A stretch of 64,000 nt of DNA from Cylindrotheca closterium (taxonomy: Eukaryota; Bacillariophyta; Bacillariophyceae; Bacillariales; Bacillariaceae). The stretch covers positions 4,557 through 68,556 of the forward strand of contig CAKOGP040000380.1 in NCBI GenBank assembly GCA_933822405.4, read 5' to 3'. Below, piece by piece: positions 18,303 through 28,100 of this stretch (its first letter is position 1; every line of letters begins with the position of its first letter). Both the position numbers and the translations under genes were made by a program. The notes below the pieces were generated by a model, which saw only the letters and a list, made by a program, of their open reading frames with translations, had not been told where the DNA came from and did no database searches.

Positions 18303-21218
18303 ATGAAGCATACCGCCATACTGACGACGATGATAACGACAACATGGATGGTTCAGATGATTCTTCTATCGGTTCTGATTCACCAAACTTCTCCTCCTGT
18401 GGAAGCGTATCTGTCTGCAGCTTCCATAAAAAGAACAAAAAATGCGAACGGTGATACGACTATCTCAATGTCATCACCGTCGAGTGATTCTTCAGCAAGT
18501 GATAGCACAGAAGGGGCCGGTCAATCTTGGTGGGCTGCGCCTTACAAACCTGGGAGGCCGGATCCTTTTACAGCCAAATCGCCATTGGGGGATGACGATG
18601 ATAACGACGAGGTAGTCAGAATACCTACATCGTCGTCGTCGTCGTCATCATCACCATCATCTTCCTCTTCAGCTCAGTCAACATCAAAGCCGCTGATATC
18701 AGAACCAGCTGTGTCAATAATCAAGGGTTCCATGGGCGCATCAAATTCTTCTACCAACAATAATGGTCAAAGAAGGAAAATGGTTGAAATCGCACCATCA
18801 CCATCTGATCCCTTTCACTATGGAAGTATTGCTACGTCATCATCAACACGAAGCACTCGAGATGGGCAAAATATACCGCCGCCTTCGAGGATGCCGACAA
18901 TAAATAATGGCAATAGTGTATATGAGCACCAGCAACAAGCGCCAAGGGCACGAAATCGACCGCCACCACCACCACCACCACCACTGGATGAGGGCATGAA
19001 CGAGAGGAGTGACTTTGGGCAGCAACAAGCACCAAGGACACGAAATGGATCACCACCACTGGATGATAGTGACTTTGGGCAGCAACAAGCACCAAGGACT
19101 CGAAATGGACCACCACCACTGGATGATAGTGACTATGGGCAGCAACAAGCGCCAATAACACGGAATAGACCACCACCACAGGATGATAGTGACTATGGGC
19201 AGCAACAAGCGCCAAGGACTCGAAATGGACCACCACCACTGGATGATAGTGACTATGATCCTCAGCAAGCAACAAGGGGACGAATTGGACCACCACCATT
19301 CGATGATGACATATATGGGAGGAGTGACTATGGGCAACAAGCACAAAGGACACGAAACCGACCACCTTCACTCGATGGTGCTGACTATGGGCAGAAACAA
19401 GAAGCACCAAGAATACGATTTAGACCGCCACCACTGAATGATGACATCTATAGGAGTAGTGACTATGATCAGCAAACACCTAGGACACAAATCCAACAAC
19501 CACCTCTCAATGATGCCATTTATGAGAGGAGAAGGAAGAATAATCGGGGGTCTACTATGGATGCGGTACCAGTGTCGTTTAGGGATGTCACTTATGCCAG
19601 TGCTGATGCGGCTCGCCAACGACCAAGAAATACTGATAATCTGAAGAGCGCCGCTGTCCCATTGAAAGGATCTGATGAGGAAACATTTATGCCAAATGAC
19701 GACAACGGGATGAGATCTACTGGCACCACTAGAAAAAAGCCAGGAAGGGTCCGAAGGAAGCCTATCTCGCCGATCGATGCCGACGTTATTCCATCACCAC
19801 CGTCCTATGGATCAGATGTACAATCTTCGATACCAGCCTCGAATAATGCCTTCTTTCAAAGACCGCCCAAGCCGCGGCGGGAAAGAGACAAATCTAGAAA
19901 AACGGCCTCGCCCTCGAGTCAAACAGAACCTTTCTATTATACCAGCGATGTCTATTCGGAAGAAGACCCGTCAATCCAGTCGGTATTTCCACAACGGACG
20001 AGCCTTCCATCTCGATCTGGAGGTTCTATGAGTCTTTTTGAGAATTCGCCCGAGAGTCTTTTCGAGGATTCGTCCCAGACTCGGTCCAACCTTGAGACTT
20101 ATATGCAATCATCATCATCCAGTCCCTTCTCCTTTCAATACGATAAAGAAGCTGCGGCCATGAACGGAATGGATTTTGTGAAGTTTTTGGAATCACGCGG
20201 TATGCGGGACAACGGGAACTCGCAACAACAACAAATACAGCGGCAGCAACAGCAAAACGAGTGGCAACAACAAGTCATCACCAATCGAGCCTACCAAACC
20301 AGCATTATTACAAGGGCAAAAAACCGGACGCCGCCGACCAAATTGGACATAGCAGCCAGTACCCTGGGTGGATCCTTGTTGGGGGCATCGATTGGGATTG
20401 CCGGAGCGTTAAATCCCGAATTGGGACTGAATATTGTCGGACAATCTGCCATGCTGCCACCAGTACTGTGGGCTGCCATGATTGGGACGGTTGGCTATGC
20501 TGGAGGTGTTGCGGACAATGACGCTGGTTACTCGATTCGACATGTCTTTAGTCTTGGTAGTAGCTTGAAGACTGGAATAAAGAGTTTTGTCAACTCGGCC
20601 AGAATGACTGTGGAAAAAACGGCCAATGAAGCGCTACGGATGGTTTCGGGTCAAGAAGATCCACCTGCGCGAATCCATCATGTTACGATCAAAACAAGAG
20701 ATTTAGCTTCCGCCATGGACTTTTATAGTTTGTTTGGCTTTGAATCAAAATCCAAGTTCCGGATTGGCCAAACCAGGGCCACATGGCTGGACAATGTGGT
20801 GGCTGGAGCAGGACGAATAGAACTGATTGAAGTGCCATCAGATAGCAACCGACGAGCTTTGGACCGTGTCCGAAATCAGGAATTGTTGGGTTGGAATCAC
20901 ATGACATTAGACGTTTCGGATCTGATGTGGAAGAATGGATTTGAGACCCTTTCTGAGTTCCTAGCATACTTGAATGAGAAGAGCTTTTACCAGAGTGGAA
21001 AAGGATTAAGTTTGGCAGTCGAACCACAGAAACAAGCCATTGACGATCATATCTACGACACAGCTTTCTTGTATGATCCGGATGGTTCAATGATCCAGTT
21101 ACAACACTTGACAAAAGAGCGAGCAGAAGACTACCGAATCTCCGCCTTCCACTATGGCGAGCCAACTGGTGGACAAGGTCTGGTCGATCAGTCGGGGAGT
21201 TATCAAGGATGGTGGTAA
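18303..21218 (+). CDS. secreted/membrane protein: Pro-rich repeats plus C-terminal VOC (glyoxalase-like) domain
   Basis: The protein has 971 residues. The N-terminus is a signal peptide-like hydrophobic stretch (ILTTMITTTWMVQMILLSVL) ending near EAYLSA. Residues 40-200 are Ser-rich and disordered. Residues about 205-400 carry eight units of a 20-aa repeat of the form DYGQQQAPRTRNGPPPLDDS. After a long disordered part and a Gln-rich stretch there is a Gly/Ala-rich hydrophobic segment (about 680-745; LGGSLLGASIGIAGAL, AAMIGTVGYAGG) that could insert in a membrane. The last about 190 residues form a VOC-fold domain with HHVTIKTRDLASAMDFY, GRIELIEV, WNHMTLDVSDL and LYDPDGSMIQLQHL. Three of the four usual metal-ligand positions (His, Glu, His) are present and the fourth is Gln. 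A metal-dependent lyase, isomerase or dioxygenase-like role is possible but unproven. The start is the first Met. Confidence 0.8.
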   Translation: MKHTAILTTMITTTWMVQMILLSVLIHQTSPPVEAYLSAASIKRTKNANGDTTISMSSPSSDSSASDSTEGAGQSWWAAPYKPGRPDPFTAKSPLGDDDDNDEVVRIPTSSSSSSSSPSSSSSAQSTSKPLISEPAVSIIKGSMGASNSSTNNNGQRRKMVEIAPSPSDPFHYGSIATSSSTRSTRDGQNIPPPSRMPTINNGNSVYEHQQQAPRARNRPPPPPPPPLDEGMNERSDFGQQQAPRTRNGSPPLDDSDFGQQQAPRTRNGPPPLDDSDYGQQQAPITRNRPPPQDDSDYGQQQAPRTRNGPPPLDDSDYDPQQATRGRIGPPPFDDDIYGRSDYGQQAQRTRNRPPSLDGADYGQKQEAPRIRFRPPPLNDDIYRSSDYDQQTPRTQIQQPPLNDAIYERRRKNNRGSTMDAVPVSFRDVTYASADAARQRPRNTDNLKSAAVPLKGSDEETFMPNDDNGMRSTGTTRKKPGRVRRKPISPIDADVIPSPPSYGSDVQSSIPASNNAFFQRPPKPRRERDKSRKTASPSSQTEPFYYTSDVYSEEDPSIQSVFPQRTSLPSRSGGSMSLFENSPESLFEDSSQTRSNLETYMQSSSSSPFSFQYDKEAAAMNGMDFVKFLESRGMRDNGNSQQQQIQRQQQQNEWQQQVITNRAYQTSIITRAKNRTPPTKLDIAASTLGGSLLGASIGIAGALNPELGLNIVGQSAMLPPVLWAAMIGTVGYAGGVADNDAGYSIRHVFSLGSSLKTGIKSFVNSARMTVEKTANEALRMVSGQEDPPARIHHVTIKTRDLASAMDFYSLFGFESKSKFRIGQTRATWLDNVVAGAGRIELIEVPSDSNRRALDRVRNQELLGWNHMTLDVSDLMWKNGFETLSEFLAYLNEKSFYQSGKGLSLAVEPQKQAIDDHIYDTAFLYDPDGSMIQLQHLTKERAEDYRISAFHYGEPTGGQGLVDQSGSYQGWW
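19010..19485 (+). repeat. in-frame ~60-bp coding minisatellite
   Basis: Units of GACTWTGGGCAGCAACAAGC followed by a CGAAATGGACCACCACCACT-type block start at about 19010, 19070, 19130, 19190, 19250, 19325, 19382 and 19460. The first five are exactly 60 bp apart. Later units vary by multiples of three, so the reading frame is kept. Confidence 0.9.
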
Positions 21219-21658
21219 GCTTTGTCAATATGTCGACTGGTACAACTACATACTGGGATAACGCTGGTAACATCTCGATTCTTTGCACACACCATGGGGG
21301 TAGATCCATCACCATAACAATACTGTAGACCACGCCGCTACTCTACTGGTAAAGCGTATCTACCGGTATTATTGTACAGTAGGAATTATATTACTGCGTG
21401 TAAAGATTTCAAATTGAATGTGTGAGCTGCGCAGGCTTGCGATATCTCACTTTTTGCCGCGTTTTTCAAAGATCTTGACTTGATCGAATGACGATGAAAC
21501 ATGTTCGTCTGAGTTTTGATCTGCGTTGACGATGATGAACGGTGAATGGCAGTTGCCAGTGATATAGAAGAGCAAGTCTTTCTGGTGTTCAATCGCGTGG
21601 AGGGCACGCTTAAAGCTCTTAGCAAAGGAGAGACGCCAGAGTTAAGCTTTCCTGAGCA
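21219..21658. other. intergenic, no gene recognised
   Basis: This lies between the VOC-domain gene and the first LanC-like gene. Short frames on the minus strand have no recognisable content. Confidence 0.4.
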
Positions 21659-24600
21659 ATGTCATCCTCACAAATGACAACCACAGAACCTTCAGCATCA
21701 TTGTTGTCATCAACGTTTGACAGTGAATTCCTTTTGGAAGACGAGGACTGGATGGATGGCCCTCTTCACTGTCAATGGGGACAGTCAGCACGAAGGATTG
21801 CCCATGAATGCCTGCAACGAAGCTCAGCGGGGGAAGTATCCAATCATGATTCATTTTCACCTATCAATCACCTGAATGACTATGTATGTAACAAAACTGA
21901 CTTGGCAACTGGAAGCTTGGGAACATTCGCTTATTTACAATACGAATTGTCTAAACATTGCACCAACGAAGAGCACAGACTACGCTTATTGACTTCAGCG
22001 AGAGACTTTTGTCATGAGGTCCTGAATACTGAGTCAGATATTAAGGCAGAGAATGATGAAGAATGTGACAATGAGACCCCAGGATCCATGAGCATACTGA
22101 CGAATACAGAGATTGGGGCTCATTTATTGCTGACAGTCGTTTACAACGAAATGGATCAGGTGTATAGGGGTAGAGATCATTTGCGGATGCTCTTAAGAAT
22201 ATGGAAACAAGCAAACGGTGGATGCCATTTGGAATCTAACGACAACAGCAAGCGGAACAACCTTTGGTATGGTCGAGCTGGTGCCTTGCAAGGAATCTTC
22301 TTTTTACGACGGGAACTATACAGTCCTACTGGTGCCAGGGATCTTGCTATTGATATTGCCAAGGAACTGCTGGTGCAACTGTCAGCGAATAGTTCAATAG
22401 ATGGCGACGATGGTATGATACTCGGACGAATTGGGATTCTTTACACGCTCCTGGGGATGGAAGAGGAAGAATGGAATCGACTAGAAACTGAGATTCCAGG
22501 TTGTCGACAAACTGTACAAGGCATCATCGAAGCCAACTACATAGTCTCTGTAATCACAGATGGCTGTGATCCATCTTGGGCAACGGGAGTCGCAGGTCAA
22601 ATTCTGCTGCTGATACGAGCGTCTCAAATATTTGACAAAGAGTTGTATTTTGACTTTGCCAAGCATCTTACAAAGAGATATCTCCTTCCGAGCTGTTACA
22701 ATCCCAAGATTGGCAAGATTGGACTCAGTGATGGGATTGTCGGTGTCGCCTTCGCCCTGAGGTACTTGCAGCAAGAGAGTGCTTCCGAACGATTCGTGAA
22801 ATTGGCAATGCAAAACCTATCGAGCAACAAAGGAAGTGTATGTGGCCTCTTTGACGGTGCCGGCGGACTTGTTTTGCTTCTAATGGACATGGCTGATCGA
22901 ATCCAACCATCCAGCTTTCCATTCCTTCATCCACCTTCATCTTGTTCCATGTCATTATCACTGCCTACCGACAACACAGACTTTGATGAATCTGGTCTTT
23001 TGGCTGTTGACAACTTTAGCTTCCATCCGAAGGCTTCTCTTGAGATTGTACAATGCTGCCAAAATGGCACCATTGAACCCGAGTTCCAAGATTCCAATAC
23101 TCATCTTCACAGTAATGCTGACACTCAGCATGATGAAAACGAAGCGAAACAACATCGATTCCTGGAATCTGATCATAGCCGCGATTGTAGTCCGTCTCGT
23201 CAGAAGTCGGAACCTCGACCAAACGCAAATTCTGACAGCAGCAATGCAATTCAATCAACCGATGTCTCCTATTCCTACGACTATTCGTCGCCTCTTAGAA
23301 ACTCTCCCTCCAGGACCGCAACGGTTGGAACTCCACCATCGACACCAGCAAGAGATTCCAGAATCCCAACATATTCATCACCATCTTCCATTTCAGTTCC
23401 AAGCCAACACTCGAACGCTTCACCGAATCCAATTTTAAAGGCCGCTCTGAGGCCTACAAGAATACCGACTCCAACCAAGCCGAACTCTGTTGCACTGCAA
23501 CTATCACGGCAATCCAGAATCCGGACGCCTCCAAGGCCAACAGCAAAATCGAACACAGTCCAAGTACCAGCGGAAAAATCATCCACCAAGACTCAATCCA
23601 AGCTGCGAGGCCAACCTTTTTCTAATCAAGACAAAGGACCAAGAAGTCCACCGCGGCCGAATAGGCTCGGAACCGAGTATAAAGTTATCTCCGAGTACCA
23701 GTTCCGAGATCGTAACGGAAAGTTCGGGCGAAGGATCATGTCAAGGTGTCTAGACAACAGTACTGCCGAAGGAAACCTTCTCAATGGTGGACTTGGTCCC
23801 TGCATCTATCTGCGCCTTCAAATGAGCAAGGCTTCTGAAAACAATAGAACGCAACTGTTGAAGGCTTCGTTAGTTGAAGCCGAAAAGGCATTGAAAGTGG
23901 CCAAGGGAAGGGCTGGGGCTGTGTCTCAGAACATGTTCAACGATGAATATATTGGTGCAAAGTGCTTCTACATCATCCTTCTGCATCGCTTGGGTAGACC
24001 AAACAAGGCATTGTGGCATGCCGAGGATCTCCTCGAGCTCCTTCGCAAAGGATGCGAAAGTTTACCCCCTGAAGCCTGTGGCGTTCTTGATGGCCGAGCT
24101 GGAGTGTTGAAAACAATTTGGTTTCTACGATCCGAACTGGAGAGCCCAGGTTTTGGCCATAATCTTGCGTTGCACATCAGCAAGCAGATTATGTATCAAG
24201 GAATGCTGACAGCTCAAAAGTACAAATCGGAAAGTTTGGTCATGTGGGAATGGAAATCGAAGCCATACCTTGGATCAGCACATGGGGTTGTTGGCATTAT
24301 TGACGCGCTGCTTGGACACTCAGACGAGGAAATGAGCATACTCGAAAGCATGCTGCCTCGAGTAAGAGATGTTATTCTTCAAGCAATCGAAAGCTTAGAC
24401 TCCTGTTGCGACGACTCTGGAAACCTTCGAAAGAAGTTGAATGACGAAGATGACAATGATTTGACCAATATGGTACATGGATCACCAGGGTACTGTCTTC
24501 TACTTGCAAAGGCGTCCCTAGCCTTTCCCAAGAAAAGAAAGGAGTTCGTTTTACGTGCAACACGATTGGCAGACAGTACCCTTCGACCAGCCCTTCAGCC

Positions 24601-24955
24601 AGGTAGAATCAACAATGCAAATGGTGGGCTTATGCGTGGCGTTTCCGGCATTGGGTATATTTTCCTGGCACTTGCGCAAATTGATTACGAGAACGCATCT
24701 AAATGGATCTCAAAAGCAGAAAGTATTGCGCACCATGCTGTAGATCAACTTGATTCCTTGATCTCCAACTCCCGTCGTCCCTATTCTCTTTTTGAAGGAA
24801 TTGGTGGATTGGCTTCGCTCCTAATCGACCTGTTGCACCCGGAGGCCGCTTGCTTCCCGTTCTATGATGTCTCCAAGCGACTTGAAATTTCAAGTGCAGT
24901 GTCAACAAACGGCATACAACCTTTCGACCCTGTGCCACAAAGCTGCCTGCTGTAA
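21659..24955 (+). CDS. double LanC-like protein
   Basis: The protein has 1098 residues with two LanC-like (alpha/alpha barrel) modules: about 85-415 and about 690-1080, joined by a Ser/Pro-rich linker. Module 2 shows the Gly-rich inner-helix motifs in order: LDGRAGVLKTIWFLRSEL, YLGSAHGVVGIIDALLG, MVHGSPGYCLLLAKAS, GGLMRGVSGIGYIFLAL and YSLFEGIGGLASLLIDLLHP. Module 1 has WYGRAGALQGIFFLRREL, WATGVAGQILLLIRA, GLSDGIVGVAFALRYL and LFDGAGGLVLLLMD. LanC and eukaryotic LANCL proteins bind zinc through Cys, Cys and His (WCHG and CHG motifs) and add a thiol to dehydroamino acids. Here the equivalent positions read VHG and MRG in module 2, and ATG and SDG in module 1, so zinc-dependent catalysis is doubtful. 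Fold assignment is strong; function is open. The convergent neighbour is a paralogue. Confidence 0.85.
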   Translation: MSSSQMTTTEPSASLLSSTFDSEFLLEDEDWMDGPLHCQWGQSARRIAHECLQRSSAGEVSNHDSFSPINHLNDYVCNKTDLATGSLGTFAYLQYELSKHCTNEEHRLRLLTSARDFCHEVLNTESDIKAENDEECDNETPGSMSILTNTEIGAHLLLTVVYNEMDQVYRGRDHLRMLLRIWKQANGGCHLESNDNSKRNNLWYGRAGALQGIFFLRRELYSPTGARDLAIDIAKELLVQLSANSSIDGDDGMILGRIGILYTLLGMEEEEWNRLETEIPGCRQTVQGIIEANYIVSVITDGCDPSWATGVAGQILLLIRASQIFDKELYFDFAKHLTKRYLLPSCYNPKIGKIGLSDGIVGVAFALRYLQQESASERFVKLAMQNLSSNKGSVCGLFDGAGGLVLLLMDMADRIQPSSFPFLHPPSSCSMSLSLPTDNTDFDESGLLAVDNFSFHPKASLEIVQCCQNGTIEPEFQDSNTHLHSNADTQHDENEAKQHRFLESDHSRDCSPSRQKSEPRPNANSDSSNAIQSTDVSYSYDYSSPLRNSPSRTATVGTPPSTPARDSRIPTYSSPSSISVPSQHSNASPNPILKAALRPTRIPTPTKPNSVALQLSRQSRIRTPPRPTAKSNTVQVPAEKSSTKTQSKLRGQPFSNQDKGPRSPPRPNRLGTEYKVISEYQFRDRNGKFGRRIMSRCLDNSTAEGNLLNGGLGPCIYLRLQMSKASENNRTQLLKASLVEAEKALKVAKGRAGAVSQNMFNDEYIGAKCFYIILLHRLGRPNKALWHAEDLLELLRKGCESLPPEACGVLDGRAGVLKTIWFLRSELESPGFGHNLALHISKQIMYQGMLTAQKYKSESLVMWEWKSKPYLGSAHGVVGIIDALLGHSDEEMSILESMLPRVRDVILQAIESLDSCCDDSGNLRKKLNDEDDNDLTNMVHGSPGYCLLLAKASLAFPKKRKEFVLRATRLADSTLRPALQPGRINNANGGLMRGVSGIGYIFLALAQIDYENASKWISKAESIAHHAVDQLDSLISNSRRPYSLFEGIGGLASLLIDLLHPEAACFPFYDVSKRLEISSAVSTNGIQPFDPVPQSCLL

Positions 24956-25130
24956 TTCCATCAACTTCACCGATATTGAGAAAAATGGGGACTTATGCTA
25001 AATTTCCCACATAATTACTTACTACACCAATTGGTTGACTTCTGTTCTACACAATATGACATCAAGGAGATACCTTTGAGAGAATGATGGATATTATTTT
25101 ATATGTTTGATTTCAATCAATCAGGATACT

Positions 25131-28100
25131 TTAACTCTCATTCTTAATTGCTTCTTCGATCTCTGCCTCGATTGCAGATTGCTTGACTTCTTTCGAATCA
25201 CCCGTCATATCAGCCTGATGAGACGGCAACTTTGTAGTGCCCGAGGAAAATTGGAAGTACTCATTTTGTTCCGAGTCTTGCCTCGCCAAGTATGCCGTGT
25301 TTGGTTGCTCATCCTTTTCAGCTTCTTCCGCAACAAACGAATCAATTGAGATCCCAGGAACACTCTGATCTACCAATGAATGGTCTTCTTCATCCAGCAG
25401 GTTGTGAACTGGCATTGTTGTTGTTTTTGATTTATAGTCAAAGTAGACTTCTGTTAACGAATCTTGTCGTGCCAAATATTCCGAATTTGGTCTCTCGTCC
25501 ATGTCCAATTGGACGTGCATGCTTTCAATCGACCGAGAATCGTCGTCGGACGAAAGGCGGTCCCCATGTCCCTCTTCGTCCATCAGCGTCTTTTGTTGAG
25601 CCTTTACAGGCCTGTAGTTTACGTAAGGGTCATATGACCTGGTTCTAGTTGAAATATCGTGTGTCTCGAGATACGCCAAGTTTGGAACCTCGTTTGGCAA
25701 CCCGATTGCCATTTCGTCGTCTTCAAAATCGTCATCATCTGTGTCAACAGAAACGGAAGCAGAGTGCTGCGTGCCCTCTACTTTCGAGGATGCGCCGTTT
25801 GGTCCAGATGGCAAACGAAGATTTCTGAAAGCCCCGTGTCCCTCTTCGTCCATCAAAGTCTTCTTTTGCACAGGCACTGGTTTGTAGTTGGTGAATGGGT
25901 CATAGCTTCGCGTTCTTGTGGAGACATCATGCGAGTCCAAATACGCAGCACTGGGTAATTCTTCTGCCGAGCCCATTGCTAAGCCGTCACCTCCCTCGGT
26001 GCCGTCGTCGTCATCATCATACATTGAGTCCGACCCGCTTTCGTTCATATCTTCGCTGAGCGACCGCATCTGCCTACCCTTGGTCTTCTTATTTTTCGCA
26101 CCGCGTTCATGGTCTTCTTCATCCATCAGTGTCTTCTTTTGCACAGGTGCAGGGTTGTAGTTTCTCAAGGGTTCATATGTCCGTGTTCTAGTCGATACGT
26201 CGTGCGAAGCCAAGTATGCAGCGCTTGGCATATCATCTGGCGAACCCATTGCTATGCCATCGTCGTCGTCATCGTCATGCATTGAGTCCGAACCGATTTC
26301 GTTCATATCTTCGCTGAGCGATCGCATCTTCCTACCCTTAGCCTTGTCTTTCTGAGTCCCGCGTTCATGATCTTCTTCGTCCATCAGTGTCTTCTTTTGC
26401 ACCGGTACAGGCTTATAGTTCCGCATGGGATCATACGTACGCGTTCTAGTTGATACGTCGTGCGTAGCTAAGTAGGCAGCGCTTGGCATATCATCTGGCG
26501 AACCCATTGCTAGATCGTCATCTCCAACTGTGCCTTCATCTTCATGCATGGAATCGGATCCACTCTCGTTCTCAGCTTCTTGAAGCGATTCTGTGAGAAA
26601 TCTAGCTGAGGGATATTGGCTCGAAGTCAGTGAAGAGAATCCATGGGACTCCTCATCCATCAAAGTTTTTTTCTGTGTCGGGTTTGGCTTGTAGTGGGTG
26701 TACGCATTGTCGCTAGTTGACCGGGCGGAGACATCAAGTGCATCCAAGTAGTTTTCGTTCGGCATTTCATCGGCGGTACCAAGAGCCAACCCATCGTCAT
26801 TTGCGCCCGGCTCATAATCATCATCGTTCATCGACTCTGCTGTGCTGGCAGCAGAATGGTTTGAAGCATGGCGTGAATGGTGTGATGAATTTCGCATTCC
26901 AGCCAATCGCCCTTCGGATGATCGAGTACTTGTGTTAGGGAGGGGCGGGAGAGGTCCATCGTCTTCCAAACCAGCCATTAGATTCCGCTTCGAAGCGGTC
27001 ATCCAATTATGCATTTGCGGTTTCGGACTTCTCTGAAGCGATAGTCGACTTGTTTGAGAGTGGTCTGAATCTTTGCGGGGATCTTTTGACTTGTGGGCGC
27101 TGAGCGACTTTCGATTTGAGGTTGAAGGCGTTTCATTCAAATGTGACACTGGTGGTTCAATGTCAATAATACTGTCGCTATCACTGTCAGTATTGAGATT
27201 CTGGTTCCGTGTTTTTGCAAATAAGGATAATCGATCAATTGGTGGCCGTTTCCTCTCCGACTTTTCCAGTGAGCTGTCGCTGTCGCTGCCAAAATTCTTG
27301 TCGGGAAACAAAGATACCGAAACATTTGCATTGATATACTCCTCATTGTCAGAATCTTGCTTTGCTAGATATTGAGGATTGGCCTGGTCGTCTACAGTTC
27401 CACTCTCCATGTGACTGCTGGTGCTGAAACTGCTGCTATCGTCGCCACTATCGCCATTGGTTGTAGGTGGAGACGAGCCTGTCCTCTTTTTATCCACATT
27501 CTCGTCCTCTTCCTTGAGAGAAAATGATGTCGAACTGACACTATGCGTATTACTTGCTCGCCTTTTGGCTCGTGACTTTGGGAACTGAATCGATGAATGA
27601 ATTCTAGGTTTTTCCTCAATGCTAAATGAGCTCACTGATAAGTGAGAATCTTCATCAAGATCTGATGTACTCGTCCATCGCTTTGGCGTCGATAGATTTG
27701 ATAGCTGGTAGCTTCGTCTTGCACTATGGCCACTGCTACTTGCTTGGGGATGAGTTGGTAGACTCTGATGTCGTTTGGCATTTTGCTTCGCCTCATTTCT
27801 CGCCTTCCTTCTTGCATGCAGCGCCGATGAGTCACGGCCGCCTTCATTGAGCGGCATTTGAATTTCCATATCAAAGTTGAATAATGCAGAGCTCAAGAAT
27901 GGGATCTCTACTTCGTCACGATTTCGATTGTCAATCTGCTTAAGCAATCGCACAAAACCCGACACACCATTTGCGAGTGACAAATCCATTGGATGCCCAG
28001 CTTTAATTCGCTTCTTGCAGTATGCAATTGCTTTATTGATCAGTTTTCTCGCTGAATTTTTTTCTTTACTTAGCCAGAGGCAGTAGCAAATGCCGACCAC

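Noticed and set aside
18832..19619. Long minus-strand frames (up to 192 codons) opposite the VOC-domain gene
   Set aside because: Antisense reading of the coding 60-bp minisatellite; His/Val/Trp periodicity mirrors the repeat.
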